This document shows positions 23,602 through 32,485 of a stretch of 64,000 nt of DNA, piece by piece. A model generated the notes under the pieces. The model was given only the letters and a program-made list of their open reading frames with translations. It searched no databases and had not been told where the DNA came from. The DNA comes from Oscillibacter valericigenes (GTDB lineage Bacteria > Bacillota > Clostridia > Oscillospirales > Oscillospiraceae). The DNA lies in contig NZ_JACSNX010000001.1 of assembly GCF_016902445.1 (NCBI RefSeq), forward strand, positions 310,001-374,000, in the 5' to 3' direction. A program made the translations under genes and the position numbers. The first letter of the stretch is position 1. Each line of letters begins with the position of its first letter.

Positions 23602-24602
23602 AACAGGACTTTACTATTTGGCGCAATCAAATATTGCAGAATCCGCGGGACATTTCACCGCTGAAATTCGGAATATCGCAGGATGAGGTCATAGAAATCT
23701 TCGGGAATCCCGATACCGTTTCCACCATGATAAGCGACGGGAAACCTTTGATCCTCAAATATCGTGACATTGAACTGCATTTCGATAGAAAGGCCCCCCA
23801 TGGGCTTTACTTAGTTTATAGCGACGACGAAATTGAGCTGAGCATAACAGATCATCACGAAGAACTGCTGCAGCCGATCATAAACATAGAGCCGGTGGAC
23901 AATGAGTTTTTCCTTCAGGATGGAGCCGTATATTTCTCCGGTCTATATGAAAACGGCTTGTTGAAGGGTGTTGCGCCCAAAGACTTCTGCTGCTGGCATT
24001 ACTGGGGCAAATCCTCTACGGCCTGCTTCCTCGGTGGGATTCGCCTGCGTGGAGCAGACCCGGCATCGTTTCGGGTGTTAAACTATGCCTACGCGATGGA
24101 CAAAACAGCCGTCTACACCACCAGCGGGAGAATCCCAGATGTAGAACTGGCAGCCTTCCAGGTATTAGACAACGGTCAGAACGATTCGGGTGCGCCACAG
24201 GGATATGCAAAGGACAGCCGGCAGGTCTACTTCCACAACGGAGACGCCAAGGTTAAGATCATCAAAGGCGCGGGAGTTTCCTCTTTCCGCTCGTTGGGCG
24301 ACACCTATTTTGCCAGGGATGAGAAACGGATCTATGCTTACGGTAAGCAGCTTCCCAAGGCGGATCTGCCCTCATGGGAATTGCTCGGTCACTGGTATTC
24401 CCGCGATGCCAAGCGGGTGTACTACCTCAACCGGGAGATTAAGGGGGCGGATCGGGACAGTTTTATGGTATGCACCCCGCCAGACGCACCTCCGCTTGCC
24501 GATCATCTGGCCCGTGACAAGGAACATTTTTACCAAAACGATGAGATGATTGAAGAACCACTGTGGCTGGAAAGGCTACATGAGTTAGAAGCAGAACAGT
24601 AG
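23598..24602 (+). CDS. DKNYY-repeat protein, copy 1
   Basis: 334 residues. About 110 N-terminal residues are unfamiliar. Then come repeated units of the YAxDxxxVYxxGxxIxxAD..SF type, such as YAKDSRQVYFHNGD, FARDEKRIYAYGKQLPKAD and YSRDAKRVYYLNREIKGAD. These are DKNYY repeats, predicted to form a beta-solenoid-like binding surface. Family members occur in immunity loci. It is paralogous to 29616-30350. Local base composition looks AT-richer than the first array genes. Confidence 0.8.
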   Translation: MKQDFTIWRNQILQNPRDISPLKFGISQDEVIEIFGNPDTVSTMISDGKPLILKYRDIELHFDRKAPHGLYLVYSDDEIELSITDHHEELLQPIINIEPVDNEFFLQDGAVYFSGLYENGLLKGVAPKDFCCWHYWGKSSTACFLGGIRLRGADPASFRVLNYAYAMDKTAVYTTSGRIPDVELAAFQVLDNGQNDSGAPQGYAKDSRQVYFHNGDAKVKIIKGAGVSSFRSLGDTYFARDEKRIYAYGKQLPKADLPSWELLGHWYSRDAKRVYYLNREIKGADRDSFMVCTPPDAPPLADHLARDKEHFYQNDEMIEEPLWLERLHELEAEQ

Positions 24603-24618
24603 ACGGAGGAAAACGGCT

Positions 24619-25164
24619 ATGGATTATTTGAAGGCACTGCATGAAAACCCCGATTTGGCAGAGAAGTTTGATTCCCTTTTTGACTTCTTCCTGCTGGATG
24701 AGTTGTCCCCAAGGGATGATGCGGAAGGCCGATACACCTTCTCACTGCCCGGTATGGCCTTTGCCAGAGATGGCTCAGGCGGTGAATACCATTTGCTGGA
24801 GGATGGCTCCATCGGCTATAACGGCAGCGAAGGTCAAGCGGGGCGTCTGGCTGAGAACATGGATGCTCTCTTTTCTCTGCTGGTAAACAGTATTTGCTGG
24901 CATGACTATTGTAACGCAAAGGAGTATGTGGATTTCAAAACATTGGAGGAATATGGGCAACGGCAGCGCGGCATCATCTTGGAAGATGTTGACGCGGACA
25001 GTTGGCGGCGGCTATCCGATGCTCTTGGTATCCCTACCGGTGAGCCACTGGCTCCGGTTCTGGAGCGATTCCGCAAAGCAACACAGCGTGAGCCTCTGTA
25101 CCAGTGTATATTCCATGAGGACGATGGAAGTTTGACCGAATCAGATGGCTTGATGTTTGAATGA
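24619..25164 (+). CDS. Unknown array protein (181 aa), SUKH-like pattern
   Basis: ATG 24619 after GGAGG. FARDGSGGEYHLLEDGSIGY near residue 50 resembles the middle strand region of SMI1/KNR4-type proteins, in which a displayed acidic and glycine-rich turn is typical. The remainder is helical. The family call is tentative. Confidence 0.6.
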   Translation: MDYLKALHENPDLAEKFDSLFDFFLLDELSPRDDAEGRYTFSLPGMAFARDGSGGEYHLLEDGSIGYNGSEGQAGRLAENMDALFSLLVNSICWHDYCNAKEYVDFKTLEEYGQRQRGIILEDVDADSWRRLSDALGIPTGEPLAPVLERFRKATQREPLYQCIFHEDDGSLTESDGLMFE

Positions 25165-25180
25165 GAAAGGAGCAATCCCT

Positions 25181-25507
25181 ATGAAAGCATTTGACCCCAA
25201 TTACAAACTGCTGGACGAGATGTATCAGGACGATTACTATCCTGCTTTTCTGGTAGACAAGGTAAAGGACGAACTCCAAAAAGTCATCGACCTGCTGGAG
25301 AGCGGCGAAACCGACACCGAAGTGGTGCAGGAAAAGCTGGATGAGGCGGTCTGCGGCATCAATGATCTCCAGGAGGAGTTTGACGAGAACGACAGTGAGA
25401 TCGAAACGGTGGCCCGGGACTGCATCGGCGTCACTGTAGACTACATTTTGAAGTGGTTTGGCATTCCCATTGATATGGAGGAGGCCATCCGGGAAAGGGA
25501 CTGGTGA
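25181..25507 (+). CDS. DUF5713 protein
   Basis: 108 residues. LLDEMYQDDYYPAFLVDKVK then DELQKVIDLLESGE and FDENDSEIETVARDCIG are hallmark DUF5713 segments. It is a small acidic helical protein recurrent in immunity arrays. The stop overlaps the start of the next gene by 4 nt (GTGA), indicating translational coupling. Confidence 0.8.
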   Translation: MKAFDPNYKLLDEMYQDDYYPAFLVDKVKDELQKVIDLLESGETDTEVVQEKLDEAVCGINDLQEEFDENDSEIETVARDCIGVTVDYILKWFGIPIDMEEAIRERDW

Positions 25508-25863
25508 AAACGATGTCCATTGAAAATATGTTTGGCGACCTGGATAAGATCGACATTCTGGCGGAAAAACCTGAGACAAAGGAAGTTTTGATGGCCCTCG
25601 TCTGCAACGGATTCATTGACGGCTCCCCGGAAACACAGACGGCTCTGTTGGACAAGATGGAGGGCTATCTGAACCACACCCAGAGCGAGGAATTCCAAAA
25701 GGAATATGGGGACTGGTCCGTGATTTTGCGTGTGACCCTTGACCGGGAGCCGGATGAGCGCATCCTGGCCCTGCTCAGCAAGTGCCCTGCGTGGGCGGCG
25801 GACTATGGCGTAAAGCTGGAAATTGAAATTGGAGGAAAACAGGTCCGCATTGTAGAGAGCTGA
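25504..25863 (+). CDS. DUF6572-like small protein
   Basis: 119 residues from GTG 25504; ATG 25513 is an alternative. MSIENMFGDLDKIDILAEKP and TALLDKMEGYLNHTQSEEF resemble DUF6572. The protein overlaps the DUF5713 gene and may function with it. The gap to the next ribosome site is 20-30 nt. Confidence 0.55.
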   Translation: MKTMSIENMFGDLDKIDILAEKPETKEVLMALVCNGFIDGSPETQTALLDKMEGYLNHTQSEEFQKEYGDWSVILRVTLDREPDERILALLSKCPAWAADYGVKLEIEIGGKQVRIVES

Positions 25864-25899
25864 CCGATGCTCAAATCGAATCAACAGGAGGAAATCACC

Positions 25900-26631
25900 A
25901 TGCCGACTGCCGAGTGGCTGAACAAATACGAATCCATCAAAGACAAACTGGCCTGCAAAACAGACCTGGACGCTCATTTCACAGAGAGAGTGATTGGGAA
26001 TATGGGCGTGGATGTGCTGGACATTGGTGCCGTCCACTTCCCTACCGGAACAATTTTCGCCTGCGATCCGCTGGTGGAGCTGGAGGATACGCCGCCCTTT
26101 CTTCAAACAATTCCCGCTGGGACTTATCCCGTGAAGATCTGCGTGGTACCCAGTGAAAAATACGGCGACCGCTACGCCTGCGTCAAGGTTGAGGTCAGCC
26201 GGGAAAAGCCTGTCCGCTATGAGCTGGGCATGACCGGCAAAGAGGATCTGGACGAGGAACTGGGCGAGGACGATTATTTTGGCTTTGGCGTAGATGCTGG
26301 AATGGGCTGCGTTGCGGACATCCAGACCCAGGCGGCCTTCAAGACCTACTGGGCCAAGCGGCTGGAGGAAGACCCGGACATCGACCCCTATAACGACCTG
26401 TTCTGCGACTTGCTGGAGGAAAACGCCCAAGCCCACCCCAAATATCAGCTGAGCCACGGCGACTGGCTCAACTGGACAGTGCCGGACACGGACTGCAATC
26501 TGCCCATTTTCGCCTCCGGCTGGGGTGACGGCTACTATCCCGTCTACTTCGGGTATGACGCAAAGGGCGAAGTCTGCGCCGTGTATGTGCGCTTCATCGA
26601 CATTGAAGCCAGCTACCAGGAACAGGCGTAA
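25900..26631 (+). CDS. DUF4241 protein
   Basis: 243 residues from ATG 25900, with CAGGAGG upstream; an ATG at 25867 has no ribosome site. VHFPTGTIFACDPLVEL then PAGTYPVKICVV are the DUF4241 signature, and FASGWGDGYYPVYFGYDAKG completes the family pattern. DUF4241 is predicted as an immunity domain in toxin systems. It is cytoplasmic and acidic. Confidence 0.8.
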   Translation: MPTAEWLNKYESIKDKLACKTDLDAHFTERVIGNMGVDVLDIGAVHFPTGTIFACDPLVELEDTPPFLQTIPAGTYPVKICVVPSEKYGDRYACVKVEVSREKPVRYELGMTGKEDLDEELGEDDYFGFGVDAGMGCVADIQTQAAFKTYWAKRLEEDPDIDPYNDLFCDLLEENAQAHPKYQLSHGDWLNWTVPDTDCNLPIFASGWGDGYYPVYFGYDAKGEVCAVYVRFIDIEASYQEQA

Positions 26632-26645
26632 GGAGGTAAACAGCG

Positions 26646-27605
26646 ATGGAATGGCCAAAACGGGCGCGGACAGCGGATTGGGAAAACGGTATCCTGACTC
26701 TGGATGGAGAAAAGAAATTTGAGATCCCGGAGCTGACCGCAGAGATCATGGAGCAGCTGGCCGGTTACACTCTGGTGGGCTTTCATGTAAAAGGCTATCC
26801 GGTGACCGACGACCTACTCTCCCCTTTTGCTGGGCATAAAAGCATGGCCAACTTCGGCGTGGAGGACGGTGTGCTCACCGATGCCTGCTTCCCCGTCTTT
26901 TCCGCTATGCCCAAGCTGCGCTATCTGTTGTTGGATGGCAACGCCGCCATCCACGGCAGCGGCCTGTCCGCCCTGCAAGGCTGCAAGCTGGACCTTATCA
27001 CTCTCAACCGCACCGGGCTGGATGATGCCGGTCTACTCCAGTCGGCCTCCATTCCCAAGCTCTCCCACATTCAGATCGACCATACCGCTGTTACATACGA
27101 GGGCCTGCTGGCCATCGCCGGCAACAGCCGCATCGAGCCGGTGGCCCATGTGCAATTCACCAAGGAGCAGATGGAACACTTCTCCCAGCTCCAGCGGGAA
27201 AAGGCCAAAAAGCCCGTCCAGCTGGATGAGCAGGCAGCGGCGGAATGCCGCAGGGTGCTGTCCGCTTTCTTTGCGGAAATGACAGAATGGGAGCAGTACA
27301 TGGAGCAGGCCGGGTTTGAAGATGCCGAGGCTGTGCCCCGCCTGCTGGCGATCTGGGAAAAGTATGTGAGCGAAAAGCCCCGTCCGGGCTACCGGCCTCT
27401 GGGCCTCTCATACAGTGCCCAGGGTACCTACAACGGGGAAGAATTCCTTGACGCGGAGCAGATCACCAAGAACAAACTCTACATCTACACCAGGGAGAAA
27501 AACACCGGCTTTGACCGCCGCTTCCTCATGAGGCGTGTGGGCGAGGACTGGATGATCGACGGGGTTCAGGAGCGGCTGGACGGCTGGCAGCGCACGGGTT
27601 TGTGA
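26646..27605 (+). CDS. LRR plus NTF2-like immunity protein
   Basis: 319 residues. Residues 60-175 contain leucine-rich repeat-like strands (LRYLLLDGN, LDLITLNRTGLDDAGL, LSHIQIDHTAVTYEGL). Residues 195-319 (AAECRRVLSAFFAEMTEWEQ to VGEDWMIDGVQERLDGWQ) have the helix-then-beta layout of NTF2-fold immunity domains. The fusion of a recognition-type repeat with an immunity domain is typical of this locus. Confidence 0.65.
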   Translation: MEWPKRARTADWENGILTLDGEKKFEIPELTAEIMEQLAGYTLVGFHVKGYPVTDDLLSPFAGHKSMANFGVEDGVLTDACFPVFSAMPKLRYLLLDGNAAIHGSGLSALQGCKLDLITLNRTGLDDAGLLQSASIPKLSHIQIDHTAVTYEGLLAIAGNSRIEPVAHVQFTKEQMEHFSQLQREKAKKPVQLDEQAAAECRRVLSAFFAEMTEWEQYMEQAGFEDAEAVPRLLAIWEKYVSEKPRPGYRPLGLSYSAQGTYNGEEFLDAEQITKNKLYIYTREKNTGFDRRFLMRRVGEDWMIDGVQERLDGWQRTGL

Positions 27606-27613
27606 GGCATCAC

Positions 27614-27850
27614 ATGGCTTGGGAATATGAAACTTTTGGCCCAGACGGTCAATGCAAATTGTTTGGTGTGAACATCTTTGACTACGACTGGCAAACCACC
27701 GGCAAGCGAGTAAAAGTCAAAGACCCGATCTATCACCAAGACCATACCTTCGAGGTCTGGCAGGTGGAGATTGACGGGCAGATCCACCGCTTTGCCGCCG
27801 GGGAGTTCTCCAACTGTGTATGGGGATTCTATCTGGAAAAGAACGGATGA
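27614..27850 (+). CDS. Small unknown array protein (78 aa)
   Basis: ATG 27614 lies 8 nt after the previous stop. It is beta-rich (MAWEYETFGPDGQCKLFGVN, FEVWQVEIDGQIHRFAAGEF) and may form a compact barrel. No family is recognised. Its place inside the operon supports it as real. Confidence 0.6.
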   Translation: MAWEYETFGPDGQCKLFGVNIFDYDWQTTGKRVKVKDPIYHQDHTFEVWQVEIDGQIHRFAAGEFSNCVWGFYLEKNG

Positions 27851-27865
27851 GAGGAGCGTGGCGCC

Positions 27866-29347
27866 ATGAAAGCCAACGCCGGAGAGGTCTATACAGTCTA
27901 TAACCAATATCTGAAACGCTACACCGCCTGCCAGGTGGCCTATATTGCGCCGCCGGACACGGTGAGCGAAGAATCTTGGGCGGTGGTCCTCTCTCTGGAT
28001 TGGGTGGGCGACGCCCCTCTGACTGCGGAGGAACTGCCCAATCTCCGCCCGCTCTACAAGGACTTCATGTACTGGTCCCGCGACCTCCACCTGCTGCGGG
28101 TGCCGTTGGAGGTCCCGCCCCAGTATAAACTGGTGGGTACACTTCCGCCCTTCACCGACCAGCCCTGCCGCTCCTATGGAGGCTGGAGTGACGGCTATGA
28201 TGTGTACCTCCAGATCCGGTGGCAGGCCATTCCGGAGGAACGGCGGCGGGCCTTCAAGGTGGCCATGGACAGTGACGAGCAAACGGAGATCGGCGGTATC
28301 CCGGTGAAGGTCAGCAGCCATCGGGTGATGGACCAGTACGCACCATTCGATTCGGCGCTGGAACTAAAGGCTCTGCCCTGCCTCTCCGAACTCATCTGCG
28401 AGCGGTGGCACCCGGATCTGCTGGAGTTTTTGCGGGAAACCCCCTTTGTTGATGAAGTGACTTTGCTGAACCACGGTCAGAGGACACTTGATCTGCGGGG
28501 CACCAGCATCAGAAAGCTGATGCTGGACATGACCGGGCTAAAGGAGCTGTGGCTGTGTGAGGGAACGGAGCAGCTCCTGTTCCAGAACAAGGGGCCGGAC
28601 GCCTGTGCAATCCATGCCCCCGAAGATGGCGGCGGTTTGACCCTCCAATTTATCGGGGAATACCGCCCGCACACGGAACTGCCGAACCTACGGGGGCTGC
28701 ATGGCATCGAGCTGAAGGACTTTGATCTCACCGGGCTGGCTGCTGTCCATCCCCACCTGAAGGAACTGAGGCTCTGGGGTGCGCCGGGAAACCTGGGGAA
28801 CTTCTCCGCTGTGCGAGGGTTCCGGGAACTGACGAACCTCTCCACCTTCGACCTGTTCGGTTTCGGGGCGGACGACATCCCCACCCCGGAACAGATGCCG
28901 GAACTTCGCTGGTTCTGGATGACCAGCCTGCCGGAAACGGCGGCAAAAGCGGCAAAGCAGCTCTGGAAAAGCAAGCCGGGAATGGATCTGTGGATCACTA
29001 AGGCCCGGAAACCGGAGTGGCTGGCGCAAAACCTGGACAATCCCTTCCGGGGCTGGGACGGTGCGGAGCATATCCCTGCCGCCGCTGCGAAAAAGGCAGC
29101 CAATCAATACCGCAAGACCCGTTCCCAGCTGATGAAGCTGGCCGCTGAACCGGGCGAGGACGCCCAGTCCCAGGCGCTGGATGCGGTGACAGCCTATACC
29201 CAGACCTTCAACAAGATGGGCTTTATCGAAACCGAGGAACGGGATGAAATCTACATGGCCCTGCGGGGTATCCTGGATGCCCTGCCGGGTGATGCGCTCC
29301 AGAAAGATGCCCTGATTGAGAAGTTTGATGAGCTTCGTGATTTTTGA
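27866..29347 (+). CDS. Imm26-like domain fused to repeat region
   Basis: 493 residues. The first 110 follow the Imm26 pattern: AGEVYTVYNQYLKRYTACQV, an AVVLSLDW strand, and VPPQYKLVGTLPP. Residues 170-390 contain leucine-rich-repeat-like strands (VDEVTLLNHG, LKELRLWGAPGNL, LTNLSTFDLFGF). The C-terminal 100 residues are helical. This is another multi-module immunity-type protein. Confidence 0.7.
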   Translation: MKANAGEVYTVYNQYLKRYTACQVAYIAPPDTVSEESWAVVLSLDWVGDAPLTAEELPNLRPLYKDFMYWSRDLHLLRVPLEVPPQYKLVGTLPPFTDQPCRSYGGWSDGYDVYLQIRWQAIPEERRRAFKVAMDSDEQTEIGGIPVKVSSHRVMDQYAPFDSALELKALPCLSELICERWHPDLLEFLRETPFVDEVTLLNHGQRTLDLRGTSIRKLMLDMTGLKELWLCEGTEQLLFQNKGPDACAIHAPEDGGGLTLQFIGEYRPHTELPNLRGLHGIELKDFDLTGLAAVHPHLKELRLWGAPGNLGNFSAVRGFRELTNLSTFDLFGFGADDIPTPEQMPELRWFWMTSLPETAAKAAKQLWKSKPGMDLWITKARKPEWLAQNLDNPFRGWDGAEHIPAAAAKKAANQYRKTRSQLMKLAAEPGEDAQSQALDAVTAYTQTFNKMGFIETEERDEIYMALRGILDALPGDALQKDALIEKFDELRDF

Positions 29348-29359
29348 GGAGGGGTTAGG

Positions 29360-29605
29360 ATGGACCAGACAGTAATTTACAATGGCCAAATTCTTGCCCT
29401 GACGCGCTTTTGGGCGACGGGAGAGCCTTGCCTGTGGATCACCGACCCAGAGCAAATCGGGATGCCCAAAATGGAATTTGTGGGAGGCCACCCGGACGAA
29501 TACTGCATTTTCCTGAAAAAACTGACTGAAGCAGAGCTGGCACAGATCACATCCCTGGACGGCACTCCACTGGATATGAAAGAAGAACGAAACGACATTG
29601 AATGA
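29360..29605 (+). CDS. Small unknown array protein (81 aa)
   Basis: ATG 29360 with GAGGAGGGG upstream. It is beta-rich at the start (VIYNGQILALTRFWATGE) with an acidic C-terminus. No family is recognised. It sits 12 nt after the Imm26-like gene. Confidence 0.6.
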   Translation: MDQTVIYNGQILALTRFWATGEPCLWITDPEQIGMPKMEFVGGHPDEYCIFLKKLTEAELAQITSLDGTPLDMKEERNDIE

Positions 29606-29615
29606 GGTGAACACC

Positions 29616-30350
29616 ATGGAATCGATTAGAAACCCACTTCCCAAGCCGCCAAAATACATAGATGTGGACTATATGACTTTGCCTGACATCGACAGCAACC
29701 CGCTGTTCTATAATGAGGACACACAGGAGATCACGGCCTATTGGACGGATGGGAAAATGGTCTACTGGGATTTTGGCCGGGTGTCCATGGATGTAGAGCA
29801 TTTTGTCTGGTTCAATTCGACCTTTGCCAAGGATAGCAAACACTGTTTTCTCCAGGGCCACAAGCTGCGGAATGTGGATCACGCCTCATTCACGGCACTC
29901 AACAACTGCTACGCCAGGGATTGTAAAAGTGTCTGGACGACCGGCGGCCGGTTTGAACCGGAGGACATCAGCTCTTTCGTTGTCTGTGATGATGGAGTCA
30001 AACTGATTGAACAGATCCGGACCATGTCCGATGGGACACAGCGCCCCATCCGAGTGCGGATTCCCTACGGATATGCCAAGGACAGCAAGGCCGTGTACTA
30101 TGAAAACTTTGCCGGTAAAATCAAGATACTGAAAAGAGCTGACCCTGCCACCTTCGTTTCCAACAACGACGGCTATTTCGCATGGGATGCCAAGTCCATC
30201 TTCTGGGGCGGTTATCTGCTGCCGAAAGCCGACCTGCAATCCTGGCGGATCGTGAATACAGAAATGGATCTCTCAAGGGATGACAAGCACTTCTATATCC
30301 TGAATAAACTGGTCACAGAAGAAGAATGGAACCAGAAACTGCTCGAATAA
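29616..30350 (+). CDS. DKNYY-repeat protein, copy 2
   Basis: 244 residues from ATG 29616, with GAGGTG upstream. Repeat units include FAKDSKHCFLQGHKLRNVD, YARDCKSVWTTGGRF and YAKDSKAVYYENFAGKIK. It is clearly related to the gene at 23598-24602 but lacks that gene's N-terminal domain. The two copies are separated by nine genes, so this is not a tandem duplication. Confidence 0.8.
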   Translation: MESIRNPLPKPPKYIDVDYMTLPDIDSNPLFYNEDTQEITAYWTDGKMVYWDFGRVSMDVEHFVWFNSTFAKDSKHCFLQGHKLRNVDHASFTALNNCYARDCKSVWTTGGRFEPEDISSFVVCDDGVKLIEQIRTMSDGTQRPIRVRIPYGYAKDSKAVYYENFAGKIKILKRADPATFVSNNDGYFAWDAKSIFWGGYLLPKADLQSWRIVNTEMDLSRDDKHFYILNKLVTEEEWNQKLLE

Positions 30351-30365
30351 GAAAGGACAAACCCT

Positions 30366-31235
30366 ATGGCACTACAAGATAAGAAAATCATGCCTCCCCC
30401 TTGGCTGGCCCACCGGGAGATCGAGCGATACTCCATTGGCTGGCGCATGGGCTATGGGGAGGATTACATAGACCGATTTGGCGATTGGCTGGACACCCTC
30501 TCCCCGGAGGAGCGGACGGAATACCGCACTCTCTTTCCCGAGCCGGTGACCTGGAAGGGCTGGTGGGATGACGAGGACAGCAGCGAGGTACTGGAGCATG
30601 GTGACTTCTTGGTGGATGCGTGGCAGCCGGAAGGCCAGCCAAAGTACACCCGCCAGTGGCTCCAGCAGGAGTTTGCCGTCGGGCGGAAGCGGGAGCTGTG
30701 CCTGTTCTGGGGCCATCAGCTATCCGAGGACGGCCAGCTGACAAAAAGCTGCCTCAGCCAGTGGTGGATAGAGGACTTCTATACGACGGCTGACTCCTAC
30801 CTCTGCATGGAGCAGTATATGATGGCTGCCAAGGCCGAGCTGTTCGGCGACAAAGAGATCCGGGACCAGATTTTGAAATGCAGCGACCAAAAGCAGATCA
30901 AGGCTCTGGGCCGCAAGGTGCGGGGCTTTGAGCAGAAGGTATGGGACAAGTTCAAGTACGCCATTGTGCTGCTTGGCAACTGGCACAAATTCAGCCAGAA
31001 CCGCGAACTGCGGGAGTTTCTCCTTTCCACCGGGGACAGCGTGCTGGTGGAGGCCAGCCCCTATGATGCCATCTGGGGTATCCGCCTCGCGGCCAGCTCC
31101 CCGGAGGCCCAGGACCCCATGAAGTGGCGTGGACAAAACCTGCTGGGCTTTGCGCTGATGGAGGTGCGGGACGAGCTGCGCAGAGTGACACAGAATGAAA
31201 TGCTTTGCGATTGGAGTATGGTATGGCAACAATGA
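30366..31235 (+). CDS. NADAR (YbiA-like) ADP-ribose hydrolase-fold protein
   Basis: 289 residues. From about residue 110 the NADAR pattern is complete: CLFWGHQLSEDGQLTKSCLS, QWW, a YLCMEQYMMAAKAELFGDKE helix, WDKFKYAIVLLGNWHKFSQN, STGDSVLVEASPYDAIWGI, and NLLGFALMEVRDEL. NADAR enzymes are N-glycosidases, and some reverse ADP-ribosylation of DNA as antitoxins to DarT. The first 100 residues are an extra Trp-rich domain. In this array it probably counters an ADP-ribosylating toxin. The last 13 nt overlap the next gene. Confidence 0.88.
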   Translation: MALQDKKIMPPPWLAHREIERYSIGWRMGYGEDYIDRFGDWLDTLSPEERTEYRTLFPEPVTWKGWWDDEDSSEVLEHGDFLVDAWQPEGQPKYTRQWLQQEFAVGRKRELCLFWGHQLSEDGQLTKSCLSQWWIEDFYTTADSYLCMEQYMMAAKAELFGDKEIRDQILKCSDQKQIKALGRKVRGFEQKVWDKFKYAIVLLGNWHKFSQNRELREFLLSTGDSVLVEASPYDAIWGIRLAASSPEAQDPMKWRGQNLLGFALMEVRDELRRVTQNEMLCDWSMVWQQ

Positions 31236-31681
31236 AACTCTATGAACTGGTCAACCACTACCACATCGGCACGGAACTGACCTGTGCCGAGGCGATGTTC
31301 ATGGCCTGCAATGAATATTACCATCTGAATTTGTCCGAGGAGACCCGGAAAATGTTCTCCGTCATGGGCCTTGGGATGCAGACTGAGCACTCCTGCTGCG
31401 GTGCCTTTACCGTGGCGGTGGGGATCATCGGCCTGATGACCGCCAAGGAGGGCCAGACCGATGTGGACAACATGGAGGGCTACCAAATGATTGCTGAATT
31501 GACGGAGTTTATGCTGGGCTTCTATGGAACGCTCCACTGTGTCGAGCTGCAAAAGCTGGAGATCATGGGCTACGAAAACCCCTGCCACGCCATTGTGGAG
31601 GCGCTGGCTCAAAAGCTGGAGGAACTGCTGGCGGGCCGCAGGATCTTCCGCCCGGTAAACGGAGGACAACTGGGCTGCTGA
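31223..31681 (+). CDS. C_GCAxxG_C_C-type cysteine protein
   Basis: 152 residues from ATG 31223 inside the end of the NADAR gene. ELTCAEAMFMACNEYYHL then TEHSCCGAFTVAVGIIGLM follows the cysteine-rich helical-bundle family named for the C-GCAxxG-C-C pattern, although here the motif reads CCGAFTVAVG and the last Cys pair is less clear. Such proteins are usually thought redox-active. Its presence in an immunity array is unexpected. Overlaps on both sides suggest it moves together with its neighbours. Confidence 0.65.
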   Translation: MATMKLYELVNHYHIGTELTCAEAMFMACNEYYHLNLSEETRKMFSVMGLGMQTEHSCCGAFTVAVGIIGLMTAKEGQTDVDNMEGYQMIAELTEFMLGFYGTLHCVELQKLEIMGYENPCHAIVEALAQKLEELLAGRRIFRPVNGGQLGC

Positions 31682-32148
31682 TGTGCCGGAGAGCGAGGGA
31701 TTACATGAAAGACTTTTCCCAATACGGAAACAGACCGGACGACCAGTGGGAAATGCTGCCCTGGATACCCAATCCGCGCCCGCCCTTCAAAATCTGGGTG
31801 AAGCCGGAGCAGATCTCGCCATTCTTCCTCATTCCCCACCACCCCTATGCAATCTCCCTCCTGCTAAAGATCAGCGACGGATTTCGGGCAGAAGAATTCT
31901 GCCGGCTGGGACTGACCGGCAGCAGCGGAGACTGGGAACGGCTGGTCCGGGGCGTGATCCGGGAGTTTGAGGAAAATAACAGCGGCGAGGATCTGTTTCA
32001 CTTCGACTCCGACGAAGATGTGTTCTGCGTGTATTCCCAATACATCGACGATTTGATGCTACTGTCCAAAATGATCCGGGCGGCCTGTGACAATGAAAAA
32101 ACGATGGGGACTTATCTGGGTATAGGTGAGGTGGAACATGAGAAATAA
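31681..32148 (+). CDS. Imm51-like immunity protein
   Basis: 155 residues from ATG 31681, overlapping the previous stop by one base (TGATG); ATG 31705 is an alternative. Residues 45-145 follow the Imm51 pattern: PFFLIPHHPYAISLLLKISD, LTGSSGDWERLVRGVIREF, FDSDEDVFCVYSQYIDDL. It is acidic and soluble. The stop overlaps the start of the next gene by 11 nt. Confidence 0.7.
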   Translation: MCRRARDYMKDFSQYGNRPDDQWEMLPWIPNPRPPFKIWVKPEQISPFFLIPHHPYAISLLLKISDGFRAEEFCRLGLTGSSGDWERLVRGVIREFEENNSGEDLFHFDSDEDVFCVYSQYIDDLMLLSKMIRAACDNEKTMGTYLGIGEVEHEK

Positions 32149-32467
32149 GGAGCAGGAGATGGCATGGCGAAAAGTAATGGAAGCCTGCATGGAGGATGTG
32201 AAACACCACTTCGATGACATCCAGCAGGCCATTGAGTTTGGCTACTACATCCAGCCGGACAACTACTTTGCGACCTACATCTTTGCCACGGACTCGCAAT
32301 TAGAGACGGCGCGGCAGAGCGGCCTGACGGAACAGATCAATTCCTATCACAGAGAGCAGCTGATAAAGCGTCATTACCCCATTGAGGGAATCAAGGACTG
32401 CACCTTTGCCTCACAGGAGGAATGTGACCGGGAATTTGGCGGGAATTGGTATTACTATTTCAAATGA
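32138..32467 (+). CDS. Unknown array protein (109 aa)
   Basis: ATG 32138 with AGGTGG upstream, overlapping the Imm51-like gene. It contains aromatic-rich blocks (FGYYIQPDNYFATYIFATDS and GGNWYYYFK). No family is recognised. Confidence 0.6.
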   Translation: MRNKEQEMAWRKVMEACMEDVKHHFDDIQQAIEFGYYIQPDNYFATYIFATDSQLETARQSGLTEQINSYHREQLIKRHYPIEGIKDCTFASQEECDREFGGNWYYYFK

Positions 32468-32485
32468 TACGATGAGGGGATCGAG

